Source of the DNA: Bradyrhizobium centrolobii
Lineage (GTDB): Bacteria > Pseudomonadota > Alphaproteobacteria > Rhizobiales > Xanthobacteraceae
DNA: 52,034 nucleotides
Assembly (NCBI RefSeq): GCF_001641635.1
Contig: NZ_LUUB01000125.1
Span: 174,573 to 226,606, forward strand
Reading direction: 5' to 3'
A program made the translations under genes and the position numbers. The notes below the pieces were generated by a model, which saw only the letters and a list, made by a program, of their open reading frames with translations, ran no database searches and had not been told where the DNA came from. Positions within the stretch are counted from its first letter, which is position 1; each line of letters begins with the position of its first letter. Positions 1-7,697 of the stretch are shown here, piece after piece.

Positions 1-1
1 G

Positions 2-628
2 TTCCGCCGCAGCCAGTCGATCGCCTACCGGCCTGCGTGCGACCAGTGCCGCGCCTGCGTCTCGGTCCGGGTGATCGCCAACGAGTTCCGCCCCTCCCGT
101 AATTTCCGCAAAGTGCTGGCGCGCAACGCCGACATCATCGGCGAGCAGCGCAGCGCGGTGCCGACCTCCGAACAATATTCGGTATTCCGTGCCTATCTCG
201 ACGCGCGCCACCGTCATGGCGGCATGGCCGACATGACGGTGCTAGACTACGCCATGATGGTCGAGGACAGCCATGTCGAGACCCGCATCATCGAATACCG
301 CCGGCGCGGCCCCGACAGCGGCATCACCGGCCGCGGCGAAGAGCTGCTCGCGGTCGCGCTTACCGACGTGCTCAGCGACGGGCTGTCGATGGTCTATTCC
401 TTCTTCGAGCCCAGCCAGGTCAGCCGCTCGCTCGGCACCTTCATGATCCTCGACCACATCGCACGCGCCCGACGCCAGGGTCTGCCTTACGTCTATCTCG
501 GCTACTGGATCGAAGGCTCGAAGAAGATGGACTACAAGGCCCGCTTCCTGCCGCAGCAGCGCCTCGCGCCTTCGGGCTGGCTGCGCGTCGACGCGCAAGG
601 CGACGCTGCGTCTGAGCCGCAGGATTGA
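2..628 (+). CDS. bpt: Aspartate/glutamate leucyltransferase (Bpt), 5' end cut off
   Basis: This is the C-terminal part of a bacterial protein transferase of the ATE family. The family moves Leu from Leu-tRNA onto N-terminal Asp or Glu, marking proteins for ClpAP in the N-end rule pathway. The reading frame is open from base 2, so the start lies outside the window. The visible part carries the Cys-rich segment PACDQCRACVSVRV near its beginning, the block SMVYSFFEPSQVSRSLGTF, and YVYLGYWIEGSKKMDYKARF, all typical of the family's C-terminal domain. About 208 residues are visible of a usual 240-260. The leucyl rather than arginyl specificity is inferred from the bacterial lineage. Confidence 0.93.
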   Translation, partial: FRRSQSIAYRPACDQCRACVSVRVIANEFRPSRNFRKVLARNADIIGEQRSAVPTSEQYSVFRAYLDARHRHGGMADMTVLDYAMMVEDSHVETRIIEYRRRGPDSGITGRGEELLAVALTDVLSDGLSMVYSFFEPSQVSRSLGTFMILDHIARARRQGLPYVYLGYWIEGSKKMDYKARFLPQQRLAPSGWLRVDAQGDAASEPQD

Positions 629-687
629 CTGGCGCGCCGGTCGGTCGAATTGCCAACTGAGAGATAGGAGCGGCTAAGGAGATTTCC

Positions 688-1059
688 TTGTCGAGCACCT
701 ATGAATTGATCGCACGGGCAATCATCGAGCGGCAGCAAGTGCTCTGTTTCTACCAAGGTCACCCGCGCGCCATTTGTCCCGCAATATTGGGCCATACCAA
801 TGGCCAGGAATACACGCTCGCCTTTCAGTTCGCTGGCGGCTCCAGCAAAGGCCTGCCGCCCGAGGGCGAATGGAAGTGCTTCAAGCTGGCCGAGATGAGC
901 AATGTCGAACTCCGCATTGGAGAGTGGCATGAGGGCTCAAGCCATCGCGAGCGCCAGCAATGCGTGAAGGTTGTCGATCTCGACGTGAATCCGTTCAGCC
1001 CATACGAGCCGCGACGCCGCGTGCAGTCCAAGTCACGGTCGGTTCGCCCGAAGCCTTAA
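688..1059 (+). CDS. Small conserved protein, possibly WYL-like fold
   Basis: The protein has 123 residues and starts at TTG, preceded six bases upstream by AAGGAG (676-681), which decides the start. I do not recognise a named family. The first 50 residues (an amphipathic helix, then VLCFYQGHPRAICPAILG and an EYTLAFQFAGG strand) resemble the small beta-barrel part of WYL domains, where a sensor binds nucleotides or nucleic acid. The helix-turn-helix usually attached to WYL domains is absent. The C-terminus is basic and probably disordered. It follows bpt by 59 bases and may be read with it. The WYL resemblance is only a pattern judgement. Confidence 0.6.
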   Translation: MSSTYELIARAIIERQQVLCFYQGHPRAICPAILGHTNGQEYTLAFQFAGGSSKGLPPEGEWKCFKLAEMSNVELRIGEWHEGSSHRERQQCVKVVDLDVNPFSPYEPRRRVQSKSRSVRPKP

Positions 1060-1098
1060 TGGACGGGCCGTCGGGAGCACCCCATAGCAGTGCTACGC

Positions 1099-1144
1099 TT
1101 GACAGCGCGCAGATTGGATATACATTTTCGGACCGTATATCCAA
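1099..1144 (+). promoter_or_regulatory. Promoter and palindromic operator of the antitoxin-toxin pair
   Basis: TTGGATATAC (1114-1123) and GTATATCCAA (1135-1144) form a perfect 10-bp inverted repeat with an 11-bp spacer. A TTGACA hexamer at 1099-1104 lies 16 bp upstream of TACATT (1121-1126), so the likely -10 element sits inside the palindrome. The right arm overlaps the ribosome-binding site of the antitoxin gene. This layout fits autorepression by the AbrB-type antitoxin. The palindrome is seen; its role as operator is inferred. Confidence 0.7.
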
Positions 1145-1156
1145 AGGAAAATGCTC

Positions 1157-1387
1157 ATGTTGGTCGCCAAATGGGGAAACAGTCTTGCGGTTCGCCTTCC
1201 CGCAGCTGTCGTCGATGCACTCGAGCTGAAAGAGGGTGACGAGATTGAAATTCACGTCGCCGGAACCCGGCAATTCGGGGTCTCGCGCAAGCCCGATCGT
1301 AATGAACTATTGAGGCGCCTTCGCACCTTCCGCGATCGTCTCCCAGCCGATTTCAAATTCGACAGGGACGAGGCGAATGCCAGGTAA
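1157..1387 (+). CDS. AbrB/MazE-type antitoxin (VapB-like)
   Basis: The protein has 76 residues. The N-terminal half (VAKWGNSLAVRLPAAVV, then LELKEGDEIEI) is the swapped-hairpin SpoVT-AbrB DNA-binding fold found in MazE and many VapB antitoxins. The C-terminal half (RNELLRRLRTFRDRLPADF) is the usual toxin-wrapping tail. Two ATGs are possible. ATG 1157 lies 8 bases after AAGGA, while ATG 1151 lies only 2 bases after it, so 1157 is preferred. The gene overlaps the PIN toxin by 11 bases, which suggests translational coupling. It should bind and silence the toxin and repress the promoter through the palindrome just upstream. Confidence 0.85.
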   Translation: MLVAKWGNSLAVRLPAAVVDALELKEGDEIEIHVAGTRQFGVSRKPDRNELLRRLRTFRDRLPADFKFDRDEANAR

Positions 1388-1775
1388 TTTCTTCGACACA
1401 AATGTCCTCGTGTACCTCCTTTCGAGAGATGCCACGAGGGCTGACCGTGTCGAACACGCACTATCGCACGGCGGCACCGTCAGCGTTCAGGTGTTGAACG
1501 AGCTTGCCAATGTGTCGCGCCGGAAGCTGCGGTTGCCATGGAACGACACGTACGCTTTTTTGGCTCTATTGCGCGGCCTACTTACCGTGAATCCGGTCAC
1601 TGTAGAGGTCCACGATATGGGTCTCCGCTTAGCCGAGCGCTACGGAATGCCTATCTGCGATGCAATGATTGCGGCCTCAGCACTCGATGCGGGTTGCGAC
1701 ACGTTGCTGTCCGAAGATTTCCAGAATGGACTGGTCGTCAAGGAAGGACTTCGCGTCACCAATCCATTTCTCTAG
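1377..1775 (+). CDS. PIN-domain ribonuclease toxin (VapC-like)
   Basis: This is a full-length PIN domain of 132 residues. Candidate metal-binding acids are D7 in FFDTNVLVYLL, E42 in VLNELANV, D95 in ICDAMIAASAL and the E113-D114 pair in LLSEDF, the pattern of VapC endoribonucleases that cut tRNA or rRNA. The ATG lies within the last codons of the antitoxin gene, and no separate ribosome-binding site is needed. The stop lies 33 bases from the convergent end of mntH. All catalytic positions look intact, so the toxin is probably active. The exact RNA target cannot be predicted. Confidence 0.88.
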   Translation: MPGNFFDTNVLVYLLSRDATRADRVEHALSHGGTVSVQVLNELANVSRRKLRLPWNDTYAFLALLRGLLTVNPVTVEVHDMGLRLAERYGMPICDAMIAASALDAGCDTLLSEDFQNGLVVKEGLRVTNPFL

Positions 1776-1808
1776 GCAACCGCGTGCGGCAATCGCGATG
1801 TGAGCTAT

Positions 1809-3161
1809 CTACCCAAGCAACGTATCCACCAGCAGCTTCAGGTTCAAAATCACGATGACGCCCGCGACGATCCATGCGATCGCGGCAACTGGCGTCGGAA
1901 TCGCGAACTGGCCCATCTTGCGGCGGTCGGAGACGAAGCGCACCAACGGGATAACGGCGAAGGGGAGCTGCATCGACAGCACGACCTGGCTGAACACCAG
2001 GAGATCGGTCGTACCACGCTCGCCATAGATCGCCGTGACCACGATCACCGGAACGATGGCGATGCCGCGCGTAAGCAGGCGGCGCGCCCAGCTCGGCAGG
2101 CGCAGGTCGAGAAAGCCTTCCATCACGATCTGGCCGGCCAGCGTCGCCGTCACCGTCGAGTTCAGACCCGAGGCGAGCAGCGCCACCGCGAACAGCGTCG
2201 AGGCGATGCCAAGGCCAAGCAGCGGCGACAGCAGCTCGAACGCCTGGGCGATGTCGGCAACGTCGGAGTGGCCGCTCTTATAAAAGGTCGCGGCCGCCAC
2301 CACCAGGATCGCGGCATTGATGAACAGCGCCAGCATCAGCGCAACGGTCGAGTCCGTCGTCGCCCATTTGATCGCCTCGCGCCGGCCTGCATCGTTGCGC
2401 TCATAGGCGCGCGTCTGCACGATCGAAGAGTGCAGATAGAGGTTATGCGGCATCACGGTCGCGCCGATGATGCCGATCGCGATGTACAGCATCTCGGGGT
2501 TGGTGAAGATCTCGGTCCTCGGTGCAAATCCTCGCAGCACCTCCGCAACCGGCGGAGCAGCGGCCCCGATCTGGATGGCGAAGCAGATCGCGATCACGGC
2601 GAGCAGCGCGATGACGAAGGCTTCGAGGAAACGGAAGCCACGGTTCATCAGGAGCAGCAGCAGGAAGGCGTCGAGCGCGGCGAGCAGCGCGCCGCCGATC
2701 AGGGGAATGCCGAACAACAGCTTGAGCGCGATCGCGGTGCCGATGACCTCGGCGAGATCGCAGGCGATGATCGCCGCTTCGCAGGCCAGCCACAGCAAGA
2801 AGTTCACCGCGGGCGAATAGGTCGCGCGGCAGGCCTGCGCGAGATCGCGGTCGGTGACGATGCCGAGCCTTGCTGCGAGCGACTGCAGCAGGATCGCCAT
2901 CAGGTTCGAGAGCAGGATGACGGAGAGCAGCGTGTAGCCGAACTTCGACCCGCCGGCGAGGTCGGTCGCCCAGTTGCCGGGGTCCATGTAGCCGACCGAG
3001 ACGAGGTAGCCCGGGCCGACAAAGGCGAGCAGCCGGCGCCACCACGCCGCGGCGGCGGGGATCGCGACCGTGCCGTTCACCTCGGCCAGGCTCTTGGTGG
3101 CAGGCGCATCAGTGCGCCAGCGGGCGGCGTCGGGGATCAGATCGGGTGATCGGGCATCCAT
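1809..3161 (-). CDS. mntH: NRAMP-family Mn(II)/divalent metal transporter
   Basis: This is a 450-residue proton-coupled importer of Mn(II) and possibly Fe(II) in the inner membrane. The first transmembrane helix carries the metal-binding motif DPGNWATD at residues 60-67. The second metal motif, MPHNLYLHSS, is also present, and about 11 hydrophobic segments follow the LeuT-like pattern. The length matches MntH. An N-terminal tail of about 40 residues is polar. Its promoter region carries Fur/Mur-like hexamers. In Bradyrhizobium japonicum, mntH is the main Mn uptake system and is controlled by Fur in response to Mn (established). Direct transfer of that regulation to this gene is inferred from the site. 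Confidence 0.95.
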   Translation of the reverse strand: MDARSPDLIPDAARWRTDAPATKSLAEVNGTVAIPAAAAWWRRLLAFVGPGYLVSVGYMDPGNWATDLAGGSKFGYTLLSVILLSNLMAILLQSLAARLGIVTDRDLAQACRATYSPAVNFLLWLACEAAIIACDLAEVIGTAIALKLLFGIPLIGGALLAALDAFLLLLLMNRGFRFLEAFVIALLAVIAICFAIQIGAAAPPVAEVLRGFAPRTEIFTNPEMLYIAIGIIGATVMPHNLYLHSSIVQTRAYERNDAGRREAIKWATTDSTVALMLALFINAAILVVAAATFYKSGHSDVADIAQAFELLSPLLGLGIASTLFAVALLASGLNSTVTATLAGQIVMEGFLDLRLPSWARRLLTRGIAIVPVIVVTAIYGERGTTDLLVFSQVVLSMQLPFAVIPLVRFVSDRRKMGQFAIPTPVAAIAWIVAGVIVILNLKLLVDTLLG

Positions 3162-3190
3162 GCTGGCAGAATACCGAACTCAATCCTTAT

Positions 3191-3213
3191 TGCAACTCAT
3201 TTGCAACTGCATC
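3191..3213 (-). promoter_or_regulatory. Fur/Mur-like site upstream of mntH
   Basis: The hexamers TGCAAC (3191-3196), TGCAAC (3202-3207) and TGCATC (3208-3213) lie 30-52 bases upstream of the mntH start. The first and second also form the palindrome TGCAA-N5-TTGCA (3191-3205). Imperfect direct-repeat hexamers of this kind are the described binding pattern of B. japonicum Fur (Mur) at irr and mntH. The site would allow repression by Mn-loaded Mur. Confidence 0.65.
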
Positions 3214-3351
3214 TAGCCGCACCGGTTCCGTCCCCGGGGGCGGCCGCGCCCATCCCCGGGGTCGCCATGCCCGGTCCTGTCGGGAAGCGGGTGGGTTTGG
3301 CCGTCCCCTGAGGCGGATACTGGCACCAGATCGATTTGCAGGACCTGTGCC

Positions 3352-4596
3352 ATGTCAATGCCCCCTCGCCTTCCCGACACCTTCAACCGCCTCGCCTGGT
3401 CCAACCTGGCCGCCCAGTCGGCCGAGCAGATCGCGCTCGCGGCCGCGCCCATCGTCGCCGTGCTGACGCTCGGCGTCGCCGAAGGCGAGACCGGCCTGTT
3501 GCAGACCGCCCTCACGCTGCCCTTCGTGCTGTTCGCGATCCCGGCGGGCCTGCTCGCCGACCGCATCTCCCGCCGTTCGCTGATGGCGGGCGCCGAGGCA
3601 CTACGGGCCGCGGCACTCGCGGCCGTCGTGCTGCTGCTCTGGCTCGGCGCCCTCAACCTGCCGCTGTTGGCGCTGCTCGGCTTTGCCGCGGTGTGCGGCA
3701 CCGTCGTCTACAGCGTGGCGGCGCCGGCGCTGGTGCCTTCGCTGGTGAGTTCGGATCTGCTGCCGGCGGCGAATGCCCGGATCGAGCTCGCGCGCACCAT
3801 CGCCTTTGCAAGCGGGCCTGCGCTCGGCGGCGCACTGGTCGGCTGGCTTGGCGCCAGCCCCGCCTTCGCCTTTGCCGCGTTGCTTTCCGCCGTCGCCGTC
3901 GTGCTGCTGTCCGGCCTCTACGAGCCCGCCCGCGCGCCCGCGCCACGGCGCCACCCGTTCCAGGACATCCGCGAGGGCGCGGGCTTCGTGTTTCACCACG
4001 CACTGCTGCGGCCGGTGTTCGTCACCCAGTTCATCTTCAACACCGGCTGGTTCCTGCAGCTCGCCGTGTTCGTTCCTTACGCCGTGCGGCATCTCGGCCT
4101 TTCGGCGACCGGCGTCGGCATCGTGCTTGCGATGTACGGCGTCGGCATGGTGATCGGCGCGCTGCTTGCCACCCGCGTGATGCGCCGCATCGCCTTCGGC
4201 ACCGTGATCGGTCTCGGCCCGGTCACCGGCTTCGTCGCCTCGGTGGTGATGGCGCTGACGGTGCTGGTCCCCTCGTCCTGGCTCGCGGGCTTGAGCTTCT
4301 TCCTGCTTGGGGTCGGACCGATCCTCTGGGTGATCTCGACCACGACCTTGCGCCAGTCCGTGACGCCGCAGCGCCTGCTCGGCCGTGTCTCCGCCATCAA
4401 CATCATGAGCTACGGCGCCCGCCCGCTCGGCTCGGCACTGGGCGCGGTCGTCGGCGGCCTCTGGAGCGCGGAGGCGTGCCTCTATCTCGCGGCGGCGGTG
4501 TTCGCCGTGCAGGCGCTGGTAATTTGGCTTTCGCCTGCGGTTGCATTGGATCGGCAGCCGAAGATGGTGGAGGACGGCGCAGCGGCGCGGTGTTAG
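3352..4596 (+). CDS. MFS exporter, EntS/MFS_3-like
   Basis: This 414-residue protein has about 12 transmembrane segments. It carries the MFS signature GLLADRISRRSLMAG after helix 2, the ASGPALGGALVGWLG stretch in helix 5, and a central cytoplasmic loop rich in Pro and Arg at about residues 195-205. Proteins of this type are proton-driven exporters of siderophores or drugs. The substrate is not shown. An in-frame ATG at 3358 is an alternative start. It converges with the cyclase gene across a repeat element. The intergenic space to mntH is 190 bases and divergent. Confidence 0.85.
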   Translation: MSMPPRLPDTFNRLAWSNLAAQSAEQIALAAAPIVAVLTLGVAEGETGLLQTALTLPFVLFAIPAGLLADRISRRSLMAGAEALRAAALAAVVLLLWLGALNLPLLALLGFAAVCGTVVYSVAAPALVPSLVSSDLLPAANARIELARTIAFASGPALGGALVGWLGASPAFAFAALLSAVAVVLLSGLYEPARAPAPRRHPFQDIREGAGFVFHHALLRPVFVTQFIFNTGWFLQLAVFVPYAVRHLGLSATGVGIVLAMYGVGMVIGALLATRVMRRIAFGTVIGLGPVTGFVASVVMALTVLVPSSWLAGLSFFLLGVGPILWVISTTTLRQSVTPQRLLGRVSAINIMSYGARPLGSALGAVVGGLWSAEACLYLAAAVFAVQALVIWLSPAVALDRQPKMVEDGAAARC

Positions 4597-4625
4597 CTAC
4601 ATCGCGATTGGGCAACAACCTCCGA

Positions 4626-4767
4626 CGTCGCCCCGGCGAAGACACAGGGACCCATAACCCCAAGGGAGAAGTTTGGCGGAGGCCAGTGGTTGCGTTGCCT
4701 TCGTTGGGACCGATACAGTCCGCCATCGATAGATCACGCGGTATGGGTCCCCTTCGCCGGGACGACG
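4626..4767. repeat. Interspersed inverted repeat, CGTCG-CCCCGGCGAAG type
   Basis: CGTCGCCCCGGCGAAG (4626-4641) and CTTCGCCGGGACGACG (4752-4767) are near-perfect inverted copies, and internal arms pair GACCCATA with TATGGGTC. The element lies between two convergent genes. It resembles the repeats scattered through Bradyrhizobium intergenic regions and may also end transcription from both sides. Confidence 0.7.
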
Positions 4768-4773
4768 CCGAAG

Positions 4774-6033
4774 TTAACCCGCCAGGTACCGCTCGTAACT
4801 TCCCGTCACCGGTTCGCTCGCGTCGATATCCGGATCGAGCGTGTAGAGATCCTGCGCGCGGCCAATGCCGCGGAGCGCGTAGCGGCCGGTGGAGACGAGA
4901 TAGCGGCGACCGGCCGTATCCAGGCCCTTGTAAAACTCCGCCGATGCCAGCAGTTCGCGGTCGACCGAGCGGCTCATCGAGGCGATGCGGCTGACTTCGT
5001 TGACGGTCGGCCCCACCACTGTGAAGTCCAACCGGTCCTCGCTGCCGATATTGCCGTAAAAGACCTCACCGACATGCAGGCCGATATAGGCCGACGTGGT
5101 CGGACGACCGTCGGCCGCCCGCCGTTTGTTCAATGCCACGGCGTTCTTGCGGAACAGGTGCTCGGCGCGCAGCGCCGCACGGCGCGCCGTCGCCATGTCC
5201 TCGCCGGTGAACATCGCGAGCACTCCGTCGCCGATCAGCTTCAAGACGTCGCCGCCGGCGTCGTGGATCGCATCGATCACGGCCTGCGCATAGTCGTTGA
5301 GGAAGGGGATGATTTCGTCCGGACCGATGCTCTCGCTGATCCCGGTCGAGCCGCGCAAATCCGAATACCAGAGCACGGCGTTGATGCGCTCGGTGACGCC
5401 GCGCGAGATACGCCCGCGCAGGACCTGTTCAGAGGCATCGCGGCCGAGATAGACGCGCCCGAGCGTGCGCACGATGTCGACCTGCTGCGCCGACTTGATC
5501 GCGAGCCCCAGCACCGGCACGAGATCGCGCAGCGCGGCAAGCTCGGCTTCACTGAAGCCTTCCGTGCGGCGCGTCGTCCAGCAGGAGTAGAGGCAATCCA
5601 TCAGGCCGAGCGCGCCGGTCTCGCCGAAGCGGTGCACGAAGGCGAGATAGTGCCGGTGGCCCTTTTCGGCGAGCTCGCCGATCTGCGAGAAATCGAGCGA
5701 CGGTGCATCGGCCAGATCGAGCACCATCTCGTCGTGGCCGTGCTCGAGCATGTGAAAGAACACCGAGCGGCGCCAGCTCTTGGCCGCGTCGCCTTCCGCC
5801 GTCGAGCCGTATTCGAACACGTCGCTCTCGTTGCTCGGCCGGTCGCTCCAGCGGAAGCCTCGGCCCTCGTAGATCGGATGCAGCGTGTCGATGACGACGA
5901 GCCCGCGCGAGAGTTCCAGCCCTTCGGCACGGCAGCGCTCGCAGAAGCCGCGGAGCAGTTCGTTTTCGGGCAGGCCCGTGAGCCCCTGGCCGGTCAGCCA
6001 GTTCATCAGCTCGAGGCGCGAGGTCAATTGCAT
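4774..6033 (-). CDS. Class III adenylate cyclase, soluble, with N-terminal sensory region
   Basis: This 419-residue protein should convert ATP to cAMP in the cytoplasm. The catalytic domain spans about 215-380. The metal-binding aspartates are D225 (WYSDLRGST) and D269 (LKLIGDGVLAMF). K265 and D336 are the adenine-selecting pair, and N345 and R349 (VNEVSRI) are the transition-state residues. All are present, so the enzyme should be active as a dimer. Residues 1-190 contain no transmembrane helix and no domain I can name with certainty; the region looks GAF-like in length and helix pattern. It converges with the upstream MFS gene and diverges from the next MFS gene. Confidence 0.9.
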   Translation of the reverse strand: MQLTSRLELMNWLTGQGLTGLPENELLRGFCERCRAEGLELSRGLVVIDTLHPIYEGRGFRWSDRPSNESDVFEYGSTAEGDAAKSWRRSVFFHMLEHGHDEMVLDLADAPSLDFSQIGELAEKGHRHYLAFVHRFGETGALGLMDCLYSCWTTRRTEGFSEAELAALRDLVPVLGLAIKSAQQVDIVRTLGRVYLGRDASEQVLRGRISRGVTERINAVLWYSDLRGSTGISESIGPDEIIPFLNDYAQAVIDAIHDAGGDVLKLIGDGVLAMFTGEDMATARRAALRAEHLFRKNAVALNKRRAADGRPTTSAYIGLHVGEVFYGNIGSEDRLDFTVVGPTVNEVSRIASMSRSVDRELLASAEFYKGLDTAGRRYLVSTGRYALRGIGRAQDLYTLDPDIDASEPVTGSYERYLAG

Positions 6034-6215
6034 ACGCCATTATGGCGTGCATTCGTGACGAGCGAAAGGCGGAAGCCGCGCGCGCACCGTGCACAATCAA
6101 GGCTCCCATCCGCCGCAGGTCGAATATGCCGCAGGCGCGGTTGACGCGCTCTTCGTGCGGGCCGCAAATGTCGACTGATGACATCGCCGCCGACTCGAAC
6201 CAGAAACGCGAGGAT

Positions 6216-7373
6216 ATGAGCCAGCGACAGCTTCCGATCATCCTGGCGCTTGGCACCACGCAGACCCTGGCCTGGGCCTCCAGCTACTACCTGCCGGCCC
6301 TGCTCGCCGATCCCATGGCACGCGACCTCGGCGTCTCCTCCAACTGGATCTTCGGCGCGTTCTCTGCCTCGCTCGTGATCTCCGCGATGCTCGGCCCGCG
6401 CATCGGGCGGCAGATCGACCTCGTCGGCGGACGGCAGGTGTTGTCGGCTTCGAACCTGACGATCGCCGCCGGCCTTGTGCTGCTCGGCTTCTCGCAATCC
6501 GTAGCAGTGATGGCGATCGCCTGGCTCGTGCTGGGCATCGGCATGGCGATGGGACTCTATGATGCCGCCTTCGCCGCGCTTGGCCGCATCTACGGCACCG
6601 AGGCCCGCAGCTCCATCACCGGCATCACGCTGATGGCGGGCTTTGCCTCGACCGTCGGCTGGCCCCTCACCGCCTGGGGCCTGTCGCATATCGGCTGGCG
6701 CGACACCTGCTTTGCCTGGGCGGCGGCCAACATCCTGATCGGCCTTCCCCTCAATTTCTTCATGCTGCCGGCGATCAGGGGCGCCAAGCAGGCCGCGGCA
6801 ACGGCGGCGAAGCCGCATGTGCCGCTCGACCGCACCATGGTCCTGCTCGCCTTCATCTTCGCCGCGGTGTGGACCGTGACCGGCGCGATGGCCGCGCATT
6901 TTCCGCGCATCCTCGAGACCACCGGCGCGACGCCCGTCGAGGCGATTGCGGCTGGCGCCTTGATCGGCCCGGCGCAGGTCGGCGCCCGCATTCTCGAAGC
7001 GGGCTTCCTCAGCCGCTTCCATCCGCTGTGGTCGACGCGGCTCGCCTGCCTCACCCACCCGATCGGCGCCGTGATCGTGGCGATCTTCGGCGGCGCCGCG
7101 GCGAGCGCCTTCGCCCTGTTCCACGGCTCAGGCAACGGCATCCTGACGATTGCGCGCGGCACGCTGCCGCTTTCGATCTTCGGCCCCAAGGATTTCGGCT
7201 ACCGCCTCGGCATCATCGGCGCGCCGGCGCGCATGGCGCAGGCCGTGGCGCCGCTCGCCTTCGGCCTGCTCATCGACGTCATGGGAGCTAAGGTGCTGAT
7301 GGTCTCGTCCGCGCTCAGCCTCTCGGCGCTGGCGGCGCTGTTCCTGATCCGCGCGGAGCACCGGCCGGATTGA
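6216..7373 (+). CDS. MFS transporter
   Basis: This is a membrane carrier of about 385 residues with 12 predicted helices. Features include QTLAWASSYYLPALLADP in helix 1, RQIDLVGGRQVLSAS at the loop 2-3 signature position and a short central loop (KQAAATAAKPHVPLD). It resembles uncharacterised MFS proteins of rhizobia. ATG 6216 places helix 1 directly after the start. ATG 6168 in the same frame would add 16 polar residues and cannot be excluded, since neither has an ideal ribosome-binding site. It is divergent from the cyclase gene. The substrate is unknown. Confidence 0.82.
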   Translation: MSQRQLPIILALGTTQTLAWASSYYLPALLADPMARDLGVSSNWIFGAFSASLVISAMLGPRIGRQIDLVGGRQVLSASNLTIAAGLVLLGFSQSVAVMAIAWLVLGIGMAMGLYDAAFAALGRIYGTEARSSITGITLMAGFASTVGWPLTAWGLSHIGWRDTCFAWAAANILIGLPLNFFMLPAIRGAKQAAATAAKPHVPLDRTMVLLAFIFAAVWTVTGAMAAHFPRILETTGATPVEAIAAGALIGPAQVGARILEAGFLSRFHPLWSTRLACLTHPIGAVIVAIFGGAAASAFALFHGSGNGILTIARGTLPLSIFGPKDFGYRLGIIGAPARMAQAVAPLAFGLLIDVMGAKVLMVSSALSLSALAALFLIRAEHRPD

Positions 7374-7404
7374 CCGCGCTGCGGCTTTCGCGCACAAGCG
7401 GACC

Positions 7405-7596
7405 ATGACCGATGACACCGGCACGCCCGGCACATTGCGACGCGCCTTCCGCTGGGCGACAACACCGCCGCAGGCCTGGGGCGTCTATCTCCTCGCCGTC
7501 GTGCTGGTGTGGCTGCTCTCGTTCTATGCCGGCACGCTGAAGCCGAAGAAGGCGCCGGAAGGCGGCCCGCCGCCGGTCACGGCGCCGCGGAGCTAG
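7405..7596 (+). CDS. Small single-pass membrane protein, unknown function
   Basis: This 63-residue protein has one clear transmembrane helix (WGVYLLAVVLVWLLSFYAG, about residues 25-43), a basic N-terminal flank and a proline-rich tail. It begins 31 bases after the MFS gene on the same strand and may be co-transcribed. The stop codon TAG overlaps the first base of the following interspersed repeat. I recognise no family. Confidence 0.55.
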   Translation: MTDDTGTPGTLRRAFRWATTPPQAWGVYLLAVVLVWLLSFYAGTLKPKKAPEGGPPPVTAPRS

Positions 7597-7697
7597 AGCA
7601 TGATCCTGAAAAGTGTGTAGCGGTTTTCCGGCAAGATCGTGCTCAGACAATAACCTAAAGCGCGATGACGATTCATCCCAATCTCATCGCGCTTTAG
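7596..7697. repeat. Interspersed two-hairpin repeat (GAGCATGATC element)
   Basis: The first hairpin pairs GAGCATGATC (7596-7605) with GATCGTGCTC (7635-7644). The second pairs CTAAAGCGCGATGA (7655-7668) with TCATCGCGCTTTAG (7684-7697) perfectly. This composite is a very common intergenic repeat in Bradyrhizobium (recognised from memory). The right arm supplies the last codons and stop of the EamA gene. Confidence 0.8.

Noticed and set aside
1800..3149. 449-codon plus-strand ORF opposite mntH
   Set aside because: It is the mirror frame of a high-GC membrane protein gene, with His/Arg/Gln-rich low-complexity translation and no recognisable domain.
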